From Treponema brennaborense DSM 12168 (GTDB taxonomy: Bacteria > Spirochaetota > Spirochaetia > Treponematales > Treponemataceae): a stretch of DNA of 64,000 nt. The stretch covers positions 2,728,001 to 2,792,000 of the forward strand of contig NC_015500.1 in NCBI RefSeq assembly GCF_000212415.1, in the 5' to 3' direction. The notes under the pieces were generated by a model that searched no databases, was not told where the DNA came from, and saw nothing but the letters and a program-made list of their open reading frames with translations. A program made the position numbers and the translations under genes. Shown here in pieces: positions 42,467 through 50,645 of the stretch (positions are counted from its first letter, which is position 1; every line of letters begins with the position of its first letter).

Positions 42467-44626
42467 ATGAACTCAAAAAATATGCGGGGCCGCGTTACGA
42501 TTCCGACCGATTTGGACGTCGTTCCGCAGACGCTTGAAATTCTCAAAAAATGGGGCGCCGACGCGATACGGGACTGCGACGGAACCGATTTTCCGCAGGA
42601 ACTCAAAGACGCCGATGCGAAAATCTATTCGACGTATTACACCACCCGCAAAGACAACGCCTGGGCAAACGCGAACCCCGATGAAATTCAGCAGATGTAC
42701 CTGATGACGCCGTTTTATTCGGCACCCGAAGGAGCACTCCGCATCGAGCTGATGAAAGGATTGTATCCCGACATGCTCAAAGTAAACCCCAAAGACAAGG
42801 AACGGTGGTGGGAAGTGATAGACAGGACGGCGGGAACCGTCGTCCCCGTTTCCGAGTGGACGTACAATGAGAAAACGGGATGCGTCGTTATCCCCGGCGC
42901 ACTGCCGTTCCATTCGTACACGGTCAGTTTTTTAGCGTTCATCATGTGGGATCCGGTGCACATGTACAACGCGGTCGTCAACGGCTGGAAAAACGTCGAA
43001 CATCAGATCACGTTCGACGTCCGGCAGCCCAAAACGCACGAGTACACGATGCGGCGTCTGCGCACATTCATTGCGGAACACCCGTACGTAGACGTTATCC
43101 GTTATACGACGTTCTTTCACCAATTCACGCTCGTATTCGACGAACTCGCCCGTGAAAAATTCGTGGACTGGTACGGATATTCCGCGTCGGTTTCACCGTA
43201 TATCCTCGACCGGTTTGAAAAAGAAGCCGGCTATCCGTTCCGTCCCGAATACATTATCGATCAAGGCTATTTTAACAATCAATACCGCGTTCCGTCGAAA
43301 CAGTTCAAGGATTTTCAGGCCTTCCAGCGCCGTGAAGTGGCGAAACTCGCCAAAGAAATGGTAGACATTACCCACGAATGCGGCAAAGAAGCCATGATGT
43401 TTTTGGGCGACCACTGGATCGGAACGGAACCGTTTATGGAAGAATTCAAAACGATCGGGCTCGATTCCGTCGTCGGAAGCGTCGGAAACGGCAGCACGCT
43501 CCGCCTGATAAGCGATATTCCCGGCGTCAAATATACCGAAGGGCGATTTCTGCCGTACTTTTTTCCCGATACCTTCCACGAAGGCGGCGACCCGGTCAAA
43601 GAAGCCAAAGTCAACTGGGTAACGGCACGGCGCGCCATACTGCGCAAACCGATCGACCGCATCGGCTACGGCGGCTACCTGAAATTGGCGCTCGATTTTC
43701 CCGAATTCATCGACTACGTGCAGAGCGTGTGCGACGAATTCCGCACGCTGTATGAAAACATCAAAGGTACGACGCCGTACTGCGTCAAAACGGTCGCCGT
43801 GCTCAACAGCTGGGGCAAAATGCGCGCCTGGGGATGCCACATGGTGCATCACGCGCTGTATCAGAAACAGAACTACAGCTACGCCGGCGTTATTGAAGCG
43901 CTGTCCGGCGCGCCGTTCGACGTGCGGTTTATCAGCTTCGACGATATCCGCGCCGACTCCGCCGTACTCGACGGCATCGACGTGATTATCAACGTAGGAG
44001 ACGGCGACACCGCGCATACCGGCGGTTCCAACTGGGAAGATCCGGCAATCGTCGCGGCGGTCAAACGATTCGTCTGGAACGGCGGCGGCTTTATCGGCGT
44101 CGGAGAACCGGCCGGACATCAGTATCAGGGGCGGTTCATTCAGCTTGCCGACGTACTCGGCGTGGAAAAAGAAACCGGCTTTACGCTCAACTACGATAAA
44201 TACAACTGGGACAGCCGCGCGCATTTTATTACCGAAGACAGTACGGATATCGATTTCGGCGAAGGCAAAAAAAGCATGTACGCACTTGCGGGAGCCGAAA
44301 TTCTGGTGCAGAAAGACAAAGAAGTACAGCTGGCTGTCAACGGCTACGGTGCGGGACGCGCCGTTTATATCAGCGGCTTGCCGTACAGCTTTGAAAACAA
44401 CCGGCTTCTGTACCGCGCGGTTTTGTGGAGCACCCGTTCGGAAGACAAACTCAACACCTGGTTCAGCACGAACTGCAACGTTGAAGTGCACGCGTACGTT
44501 AAAAACGGCAAATATTGCGTGGTGAACAACACGTACGAACCGCAAACCACCACGGTGTTCCGCGGCGACGGTACGAGCTTCGATCTGGCGCTGGACGCAA
44601 ACGAAATCAAATGGTATAAAATCTAG
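42467..44626 (+). CDS. lnpA: 1,3-beta-galactosyl-N-acetylhexosamine phosphorylase (GH112)
   Basis: A 719-residue enzyme that phosphorolyses galacto-N-biose (Gal-b1,3-GalNAc) and/or lacto-N-biose to galactose-1-phosphate and HexNAc in the cytoplasm. It starts RVTIPTDLDVVPQTLEILKKWGADAIRDCDGT. The general-acid Asp315 is in MFLGDHWIGTEP, matching Asp313 of the Bifidobacterium longum enzyme, and SDIPGVKYTEGRFLPYFFPD follows. No signal peptide. The start is ATG 42467 with AGGAG upstream; the in-frame codon at 42401 is upstream of it and has no site. It is last in the ABC operon and functionally tied to the NahK-like kinase, GalK and GalT. GNB versus LNB preference cannot be read. Confidence 0.94.
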   Translation: MNSKNMRGRVTIPTDLDVVPQTLEILKKWGADAIRDCDGTDFPQELKDADAKIYSTYYTTRKDNAWANANPDEIQQMYLMTPFYSAPEGALRIELMKGLYPDMLKVNPKDKERWWEVIDRTAGTVVPVSEWTYNEKTGCVVIPGALPFHSYTVSFLAFIMWDPVHMYNAVVNGWKNVEHQITFDVRQPKTHEYTMRRLRTFIAEHPYVDVIRYTTFFHQFTLVFDELAREKFVDWYGYSASVSPYILDRFEKEAGYPFRPEYIIDQGYFNNQYRVPSKQFKDFQAFQRREVAKLAKEMVDITHECGKEAMMFLGDHWIGTEPFMEEFKTIGLDSVVGSVGNGSTLRLISDIPGVKYTEGRFLPYFFPDTFHEGGDPVKEAKVNWVTARRAILRKPIDRIGYGGYLKLALDFPEFIDYVQSVCDEFRTLYENIKGTTPYCVKTVAVLNSWGKMRAWGCHMVHHALYQKQNYSYAGVIEALSGAPFDVRFISFDDIRADSAVLDGIDVIINVGDGDTAHTGGSNWEDPAIVAAVKRFVWNGGGFIGVGEPAGHQYQGRFIQLADVLGVEKETGFTLNYDKYNWDSRAHFITEDSTDIDFGEGKKSMYALAGAEILVQKDKEVQLAVNGYGAGRAVYISGLPYSFENNRLLYRAVLWSTRSEDKLNTWFSTNCNVEVHAYVKNGKYCVVNNTYEPQTTTVFRGDGTSFDLALDANEIKWYKI

Positions 44627-44643
44627 AACGCACATGCGGATAA

Positions 44644-44750
44644 ACGCGGGATGCGCGCGCCGATATTCCGAAGCCGCGCAGCCGCGCCGTAATCGATGCG
44701 CAAACCTGTAATCGATGTGCAAACCTGCACACGCGGGATGCACGCGCCGA
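44644..44750. repeat. Nested short repeats between GH112 and anSME genes
   Basis: A 19-bp unit, GTAATCGATG-GCAAACCT with one variable base, is tandem at 44689-44707 and 44708-44726. A 20-bp unit, ACGCGGGATGCGCGCGCCGA, occurs at 44644-44663 and, with one change, at 44731-44750. This suggests a duplication within a duplication. Confidence 0.85.
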
Positions 44751-44801
44751 CAACGGCTCACGCGTCCCGCAGCCGTTTACGACACACGGAGGAATGCCGA
44801 T

Positions 44802-46001
44802 ATGCCGCCCGTCAGTCTCCTGATAAAACCGGTTTCCGGTGCCTGCAATATGAAGTGTCCGTACTGCTTTTACCGCGACATCACATACCGGCGAACCGTA
44901 CCGCAGCCGCACCCGATGAGCGAACGGACGCTTGAAACGCTTATCATGAAAACGTTCGCGTATGCGGACGGCGGCTGCATGATCGCGTTTCAGGGCGGAG
45001 AACCGACGCTCGCCGGTTTGCCGTTCTTTCAAAAAGCGCTGGAACTCGTGCAGCGGTACAACGTAAAACGACTCCCCGTCCGCTATGCGTTTCAAACGAA
45101 CGGGCTTGCCGTAACGGCCGAATGGGCCGAGTTTTTCCGCAGTAACCGCATACTCGCAGGACTGTCCCTCGACGGACCGCCTGAAATTCACAACGCGCAC
45201 CGGCCGGATTCCGCCGGAAAACCCACGTACGACGCGGTAATCGCCGCCGCCGACACGCTTTCACGGGCAGGAGCGGACTTTAATATTCTGACTGTCGTTA
45301 CGAATCGAACGGCCGAACGGGTCGACGACGTATACCGTTTTTTCAGAAAACGCCGGTTCAAATATCTGCAATTCATTCCGTGCCTTGCACCGCTCGGAGC
45401 GCCGCAGAAAAAAACGGGCGGCACGGTACCTGATACGAAACCGTATCCGCTTACGGCGGCAGCGTACGGAAAATTCCTGAAACGGTTATTCGGATTGTGG
45501 TACGAAGATTTGAAAAAAGGCCGGTACATTTCCATCCGCCAATTCGACAACTATCTGTCCATTCTGCAAGGCAACGCACCGGAAGCCTGCGACATGGGCG
45601 GCGTTTGCTCGATACAGTACGTCGCCGAATCGGACGGCAGCATATATCCGTGCGATTTTTACGCACTCGACGAATACAGGCTCGGCACTATCGATTCGGC
45701 CTCTTTTGCCGAATTGGATGCGGCGCGTAAAAAACTGCTTTTTATAGAAGAATCAAAGCCGCCGGCAAACGAATGCCTTGCGTGCCGTTATTTTACGCTG
45801 TGCAGGGGCGGCTGCAAGCGGCATCGTATAATGAACGCCGGAACGGCCGCCGCAGAAAAACATTCCGGCGCGGACGACTTTCCGATACACGAAAGCCGTT
45901 CACCCGCTCCGGCGTTTCCGCGCAACTATTTCTGCTCCGCATACGTCGATTTTTTCGATTCCTGCCTTCCCCGCCTCACGGAAATCGCGCGCACGCGGTA
46001 A
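44802..46001 (+). CDS. Anaerobic sulfatase-maturating enzyme (radical SAM, SPASM)
   Basis: A 399-residue radical SAM enzyme that oxidises the sulfatase active-site Cys or Ser to formylglycine in the cytoplasm. The SAM cluster is bound by C15, C19 and C22 (GACNMKCPYCFYRD); GGEPTL follows near residue 68. The C-terminal SPASM-type Cys set includes CDMGGVCSIQYVAESDGSIYPCDFYALDEYRLG and ECLACRYFTLCRGGCKRHR. The start is ATG 44802 with GGAGG upstream; an in-frame ATG at 44715 lies in repeats. A Cys-type sulfatase converges 8 bp downstream and is its obvious substrate. Confidence 0.93.
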   Translation: MPPVSLLIKPVSGACNMKCPYCFYRDITYRRTVPQPHPMSERTLETLIMKTFAYADGGCMIAFQGGEPTLAGLPFFQKALELVQRYNVKRLPVRYAFQTNGLAVTAEWAEFFRSNRILAGLSLDGPPEIHNAHRPDSAGKPTYDAVIAAADTLSRAGADFNILTVVTNRTAERVDDVYRFFRKRRFKYLQFIPCLAPLGAPQKKTGGTVPDTKPYPLTAAAYGKFLKRLFGLWYEDLKKGRYISIRQFDNYLSILQGNAPEACDMGGVCSIQYVAESDGSIYPCDFYALDEYRLGTIDSASFAELDAARKKLLFIEESKPPANECLACRYFTLCRGGCKRHRIMNAGTAAAEKHSGADDFPIHESRSPAPAFPRNYFCSAYVDFFDSCLPRLTEIARTR

Positions 46002-46009
46002 GCGCACCG

Positions 46010-47470
46010 TCAGATACGGTTTTGGGAAACGGCGAGCGTCGGCGGATACGGACGACCCGCGACGAGCACCGAACCGTCGGTAAAACCTTCCGGGCGGCCG
46101 TCCAATTCCCGTATCAGAATCCGGCGCAGTTCGGCAACGCGCGCCGCGGCCGCTTTGTCCGCGATACGGTTATCCGATTCGTACGGATCCGTTTCAAGAC
46201 AAAAATACTGTTCTTCACCGGTTTCACTGTACCAGATGAATTTATCGGTTTCCGTAACGATCCAATGGGCGGAAAGCGCACCGTACGAATGCTCGCCGTG
46301 CAGATATCCGCGCAGCGCGCGCTGCGTTCCGCACACCAGCGGCAGCACGCTTTCTCCGTCCGTTTCCGGGCACGGCGCACCGGCAATGTCGAGCAGCGTC
46401 GGCATCACGTCGCGCAATTCCGTTACCGCGTGACTCACGCCGCCGCGATTGATACCCGGAATCAGCGATTCGGGCGCGGACACGATGAACGGAATACGTG
46501 AACTGCCTTCATACGCGCGCGACTTCCGGAACAAGTGATGGTCGCCCAATTCCTCTCCGTGATCGGCGGTAAACAGAATGACCGTATCGTCGTATACTTC
46601 ATATTCCACCAGCGCCTGAATCAGCCGCCCGATTTGATGATCGAGATGCGTAATGCATCCGTAATAACCGGCCTGCATCTGATGCAGCAATTCGGAATCC
46701 GACGGGCCGCATTTTGAATCGAAAACGCGGCCTTGGGAACGCAGCGCGTCGTCCGTTTCCCAGTTGCCGAGCGCCGGCGACGAAAGCGTTTTATGCAAAT
46801 ATAAATTCAGATAATATTCGGGCGGATCGAACGGCGGATGCGGTTTCAGATACGACGCCATCAGAAAAAACGGTTTATCGGGATCTTTTCGGCGCAGAAA
46901 ATCAATGCTGCGATCGGTTACCCAATTCGTCGGGTGCAGTTTTTCAGGATAGATCCAGGGACGCGAAAGCCAGCTGTTGCACTCAAGTCCCGTATCGGTT
47001 ACGTCGGCATCCACGCCGCCTTCGTTCCGCAACCAGTGAAAATAATCGTCAGCCTGCTTTTGCGATTCCGTCCAAGCGACGGAACCGTACCGCGCGGCGT
47101 GCAGGTATCCGTCGTGCAGTTCCACGTTGTGGAAGCCCAAGTAATTGCGCAGCGGATGCACGTGCATTTTTCCGACGCACTGCGTATAATAACCCGCCGC
47201 GGAAAGTTCGCCGGCAAGCGTGTGCTCGTACCGCCACGGAACATTGTCTTCGTAACCGACGCGGCCGTGATGCCGCTGATCCAATCCGGTATGGAACGCA
47301 GCGCGCGCTGCGATGCAGCTCGGACACGCACTGTACGCGTTGTCGAACGACACGCCCCGCGCGGCAAGCGTGTCGAGATACGGAGTTTTCACGTCCGGAT
47401 GTCCGGCGAATCCGAGGCAGTCTCCCCGAAACTGATCTGCCATTATCAGCAAAATATTGGGCCGTTTCAT
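46010..47470 (-). CDS. Cys-type sulfatase, predicted cytoplasmic
   Basis: A 486-residue alkaline-phosphatase-superfamily sulfatase. The formylglycine motif is C52-I-A-A-R56 (SCIAARAAFHTG), the C-x-A-x-R variant. N-terminal metal ligands lie in NILLIMADQFRGD and later ones in LFTADHGEELGDHHLF. There is no signal peptide: the protein starts MKRPNILLIMADQ, and TATACT lies 7 nt upstream of this ATG, leaving no room for an N-terminal extension. It therefore probably desulfates an imported sugar. Substrate unknown; the neighbouring GH112 locus suggests sulfated GNB/LNB-type glycans. Confidence 0.9.
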   Translation of the reverse strand: MKRPNILLIMADQFRGDCLGFAGHPDVKTPYLDTLAARGVSFDNAYSACPSCIAARAAFHTGLDQRHHGRVGYEDNVPWRYEHTLAGELSAAGYYTQCVGKMHVHPLRNYLGFHNVELHDGYLHAARYGSVAWTESQKQADDYFHWLRNEGGVDADVTDTGLECNSWLSRPWIYPEKLHPTNWVTDRSIDFLRRKDPDKPFFLMASYLKPHPPFDPPEYYLNLYLHKTLSSPALGNWETDDALRSQGRVFDSKCGPSDSELLHQMQAGYYGCITHLDHQIGRLIQALVEYEVYDDTVILFTADHGEELGDHHLFRKSRAYEGSSRIPFIVSAPESLIPGINRGGVSHAVTELRDVMPTLLDIAGAPCPETDGESVLPLVCGTQRALRGYLHGEHSYGALSAHWIVTETDKFIWYSETGEEQYFCLETDPYESDNRIADKAAAARVAELRRILIRELDGRPEGFTDGSVLVAGRPYPPTLAVSQNRI

Positions 47471-47477
47471 GTATACC

Positions 47478-47483
47478 AGTATA
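47478..47483 (-). promoter_or_regulatory. -10 box of sulfatase gene, leaderless type
   Basis: TATACT 7 nt before ATG 47470. No convincing -35. Confidence 0.4.
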
Positions 47484-47568
47484 CCGCAAAACGCCGCCTT
47501 GGGGAACAGCCGCACGCAGCGCAAATGCGGCTCGAACAGGCGGCTTCCGGACGCCGCGATGCGCCCCG

Positions 47569-47597
47569 TTGCACACCCGACGAAAATTTTCTATAGT
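47569..47597 (+). promoter_or_regulatory. Promoter of M29 aminopeptidase gene
   Basis: TTGCAC (47569-47574), 17 nt, TATAGT (47592-47597); GGAGG is 5-9 nt before the ATG. Confidence 0.55.
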
Positions 47598-47612
47598 AAT
47601 TGCGGAGGCTGT

Positions 47613-48728
47613 ATGAAAGACCCCAGAATGGACGCGCTCGCACGAAATCTGATAAGACATTCCGTACGCGCGCAAAAAGGTGAAAAAGTACTGATTCAGG
47701 CGAACAACTGCGTACCTGAATTGGTACGGGCGCTCGTTCGGGAAACGTACGATGCGGGAGCGCTGCCGTTCGTGTCTATTAAAGACAAAACGGTCGAACG
47801 GGAACTGCTGCTTCACGCCACGAAAGAGCAGCTGCGCGTTCGGGCTGAAATCGAACTTGCCGAGATGAGCCGAATGGATTGTTTTATCGGTTTTACCGCC
47901 CCGCAGAACTTGAGCGCCTGGAGCGACGTTCCGCAGGAAAAACTCGATTTATACAATACGGTGTATTATCATCCGGTCCATTTGGAACGGCGCCTCAATC
48001 ACACGCGCTGGGTCGTTCTGCGTGCGCCGACGCCTTCGATGGCACAGCTCGCCAACATGAGCGAAGCGGCGTTTGAAGACTTCTTTTTCAACGTATGCAC
48101 GCTCGATTATGCGAAGATGTCGGCCGCGATGGACAGGCTGGCCGCGCTCATGAAAAAAACCGATACGGTGCGCGTTACCGGGCCGGGAACGGATATTTCT
48201 TTTTCCATCAAGGGATTACCGCCGGTCAAATGCGACGGTGAACGCAATATTCCCGACGGGGAAGTATACACCGCGCCGGTACGCAATTCGGTCAACGGCG
48301 TCATCTCGTACAACACGCCGTCGCTCGAATCGGGATTCGTTTATGAAAACATTTCGTTCCGATTTGAAAACGGCAAAATAGTCGAAGCGTCCGCAAACGA
48401 TTCAAAGCGGCTGAACGCGGTGCTCGACACGGACGAAGGAGCCCGCTACGTCGGAGAGTTTTCGTTCGGGCTGAATCCGTACATTCTCGAGCCGATGAAA
48501 GAAACGCTTTTCGATGAAAAAATCACCGGTTCAATCCACTTTACGCCGGGAAACGCTTACGAATCGTGCGACAACGGAAACCGATCCGCCGTTCACTGGG
48601 ATCTGGTGCTGATTCAGCGTCCCGAATACGGCGGCGGTGAAATCTTTTTCGACGGTGTGCTGATACGCAAAGACGGCCGGTTCGTACTGCCGGAACTCGA
48701 CTGCCTGAACCCCGAAAACCTCGTCTGA
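47613..48728 (+). CDS. M29-family aminopeptidase (aminopeptidase T-like)
   Basis: A 371-residue cytoplasmic metallopeptidase removing N-terminal residues from peptides. The N-terminal half has the Rossmann-like KGEKVLIQANNCVPELVRALVRETYDAGA. The metal-site region includes VKCDGERNIPDGEVYTAPVRNSVNGVI, LNAVLDTDEGARYVGEFSFGLNP, SIHFTPGNAYE and HWDLVL. The start is ATG 47613 with GGAGG. It is divergent from the sulfatase but not obviously linked to it. Confidence 0.92.
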   Translation: MKDPRMDALARNLIRHSVRAQKGEKVLIQANNCVPELVRALVRETYDAGALPFVSIKDKTVERELLLHATKEQLRVRAEIELAEMSRMDCFIGFTAPQNLSAWSDVPQEKLDLYNTVYYHPVHLERRLNHTRWVVLRAPTPSMAQLANMSEAAFEDFFFNVCTLDYAKMSAAMDRLAALMKKTDTVRVTGPGTDISFSIKGLPPVKCDGERNIPDGEVYTAPVRNSVNGVISYNTPSLESGFVYENISFRFENGKIVEASANDSKRLNAVLDTDEGARYVGEFSFGLNPYILEPMKETLFDEKITGSIHFTPGNAYESCDNGNRSAVHWDLVLIQRPEYGGGEIFFDGVLIRKDGRFVLPELDCLNPENLV

Positions 48729-48744
48729 CAAGAACGCAAACCGG

Positions 48745-50289
48745 TTACGCCAAATCCACGACCACCGCGCCGCTTTTTGCGTCGGTTTTCACGTATTTGG
48801 GAAGCGGCGCGTCGATAAGGTCTCCCGAAACGGGAGAGACGGGGCAAGCCGCGGCGGGACGCGTAACGGCGGCACACTCGGTCGCGGCACGTCCGCTGCC
48901 GTTCGGCGCCACAGCGGGACAAATCGCACGCGGTCGTACCGTATCGGACGGCTGCGATTGCGACGGTGCCGGCCGTTCCACGGCGAGCGTCAGGCCGAGC
49001 CGGGAACAGGCGTAATAACCGGTTCTGCCGCCGGGCAAACGGATAGGATCGGAGGCGACGCGCAGTTCGACGCTTCCCGAGAGGGCTGCCGGCGCGGCGG
49101 AACGGGTTCCGGCAGAACGGTTCACGGATGAACGGGTTACCGCAGAACAAGTTTTTGCGGAACGCCCCGCAGCGGCGGATGAACCGGCCGACTCGGTTTG
49201 CACACAGGGCTGCCTTGAACCGGCCGACTCGGTTTGCACCAGCAGAAACGACAACGCCGCCCGCTCTTTGGGGAGCCGCGCGGCCGCCGACAGTTTTAGT
49301 AATTTTGCCGGCGCGCACTCCGCCGCAAAAACGAAATGACACCATTTACCGCCGCGCCGCGCATCCATAGGACACGAACTTCCGGTGCCCGCTTCGGGAG
49401 AAACGGCGCGCTGCATTCCGCGGGGACACGGCGCAAGCACCGTACAGTTTTTTCTGAACAAAGCGTCGCGAAGTGCGAACAAAAATCGCGCGGCCGGCGG
49501 AATTCCCGGTTCAACTACGAATATTCGCGCGCCGGCGGCAGCGTATCCGCTCAGCTCCGCCGCCGCTTTTTTCGCCGTAAATTCCGGCGGTTTGCCGGAA
49601 AGCTGAACCGCCTCGTTAAACATATTCGCGCAGGAGATAAAATCGGCGCGGCGGCGGATTTGCGTACCCAGCTCGCCTTTAACGCGCACTATTTTCCAAG
49701 GACACCCGCCGGATCGTTCCGCGTCTGCTTCCCCGCACGGCTCGGACGAAGCACTCGTGCGCGCGGCAACCGTACGCACCTCGGCTGCGGTACCCGTGCG
49801 CGCCGCAGCAGCCGCGATCGTGCGCGCCGCGACGGCCAGAAACATATCCTCACCGAACGCAAGCGCATTCTGCGAATAATCGAGACAATACCACGTCAGT
49901 TTCTTCGCGCGCAGTTCGGGACGGGCAAGCCACAACGCGATCGGCACGGTCAGCGGACCCGAACCGACGTCCAGACACACGCCGTCGTCGGGAACGGAAA
50001 AACATTCTTCCCCAAGTCCTGCAAACAGACGCGTCAGCCGCACCAGATTCCACCACTGAAAATACCGCACGTACGCGGTCAGAGCCGCGGTTTCGTTCAA
50101 ATATCCGACGCGCCGCCGGGAACGTTCGTCGGTAAGCCGGTGAGACAATCCGCGGATATCTTCCGGCAGATGCAGAAACTGCTTGCTTGAAAGCGGCCGG
50201 ACGCTCTGCACTACGTCGTCAAAATCGTTTACTATTTTCTGCGCATCGGGCGGCAGATTTTCAAATAAATGAGAAAAAGTGTGATTCAT
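48745..50289 (-). CDS. Rsm22-like small-ribosomal-subunit methyltransferase family protein
   Basis: A 514-residue protein. A SAM-binding region (VCLDVGSGPLTVPIALWLARPEL, about 105-130) is followed by a helical part and by the Cys motif APCPRGMQ...SCPMDARRGGKWCHF. Rsm22 proteins have C-x-H...C...WCHF metal or Fe-S ligands; here the usual His after the first Cys is Arg. It is much enlarged by low-complexity Ser/Ala/Thr insertions (about 155-200 and 355-410, with a repeated VQTESAGS). Substrate would be rRNA by family. It overlaps merR as ATGA, last of the Der-MerR-Rsm22 run. Confidence 0.7.
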   Translation of the reverse strand: MNHTFSHLFENLPPDAQKIVNDFDDVVQSVRPLSSKQFLHLPEDIRGLSHRLTDERSRRRVGYLNETAALTAYVRYFQWWNLVRLTRLFAGLGEECFSVPDDGVCLDVGSGPLTVPIALWLARPELRAKKLTWYCLDYSQNALAFGEDMFLAVAARTIAAAAARTGTAAEVRTVAARTSASSEPCGEADAERSGGCPWKIVRVKGELGTQIRRRADFISCANMFNEAVQLSGKPPEFTAKKAAAELSGYAAAGARIFVVEPGIPPAARFLFALRDALFRKNCTVLAPCPRGMQRAVSPEAGTGSSCPMDARRGGKWCHFVFAAECAPAKLLKLSAAARLPKERAALSFLLVQTESAGSRQPCVQTESAGSSAAAGRSAKTCSAVTRSSVNRSAGTRSAAPAALSGSVELRVASDPIRLPGGRTGYYACSRLGLTLAVERPAPSQSQPSDTVRPRAICPAVAPNGSGRAATECAAVTRPAAACPVSPVSGDLIDAPLPKYVKTDAKSGAVVVDLA

Positions 50290-50645
50290 CCGTTTTTTCC
50301 TTCGGAATCGCCTCGATTCCGGCGATGCACCCGCAGATACGCGTCGGTCAGCAGCGTCCGTATTTCGGCAATCTGTTCAAGCGTTTCGGCACTGCCGCGC
50401 CCGGACGCACCGTATAATTCGGATTCGGCGATCAGTTCGGAACGGGCGCCTTCGATCGTAAATTTCCGTTCCTGTATCAGATATTTAAGCCGCATGATCA
50501 TGCGCACGTCGCGGTTCGAGTACACTCTGCGGCCGCTCACATCTTTGCGCGGTGCAAAACCGGGAATTACGTCTTCCCAGTACCGCAGCACGTGCGCTTT
50601 TACACCGGTTATTTCTTCAATTTCACCGATCGAATACGACGCCAT
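50286..50645 (-). CDS. MerR-family transcriptional regulator
   Basis: A 119-residue protein. N-terminal winged helix (YSIGEIEEITGVKAHVLRYWEDVIPGFAPRKDVSGRRVYSNRDVRMIMRLKYLI, about 3-57) is followed by a short helical dimerisation region (about 58-110). No metal-binding Cys in the C-terminus, so it is not a classical metal sensor. The start is ATG 50645, overlapping the der stop by one base. Its target is unknown; it may be an autoregulator within a housekeeping operon. Confidence 0.88.
   Translation of the reverse strand: MASYSIGEIEEITGVKAHVLRYWEDVIPGFAPRKDVSGRRVYSNRDVRMIMRLKYLIQERKFTIEGARSELIAESELYGASGRGSAETLEQIAEIRTLLTDAYLRVHRRNRGDSEGKNG

Noticed and set aside
43193-44761. 522-codon minus-strand frame opposite the GH112 gene, and similar ones at 2005-3300 and 9933-11099
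   Set aside because: The plus-strand GH112, GH3 and NfnB readings contain catalytic motifs; the opposite frames show no family features and arise from GC-biased third positions.
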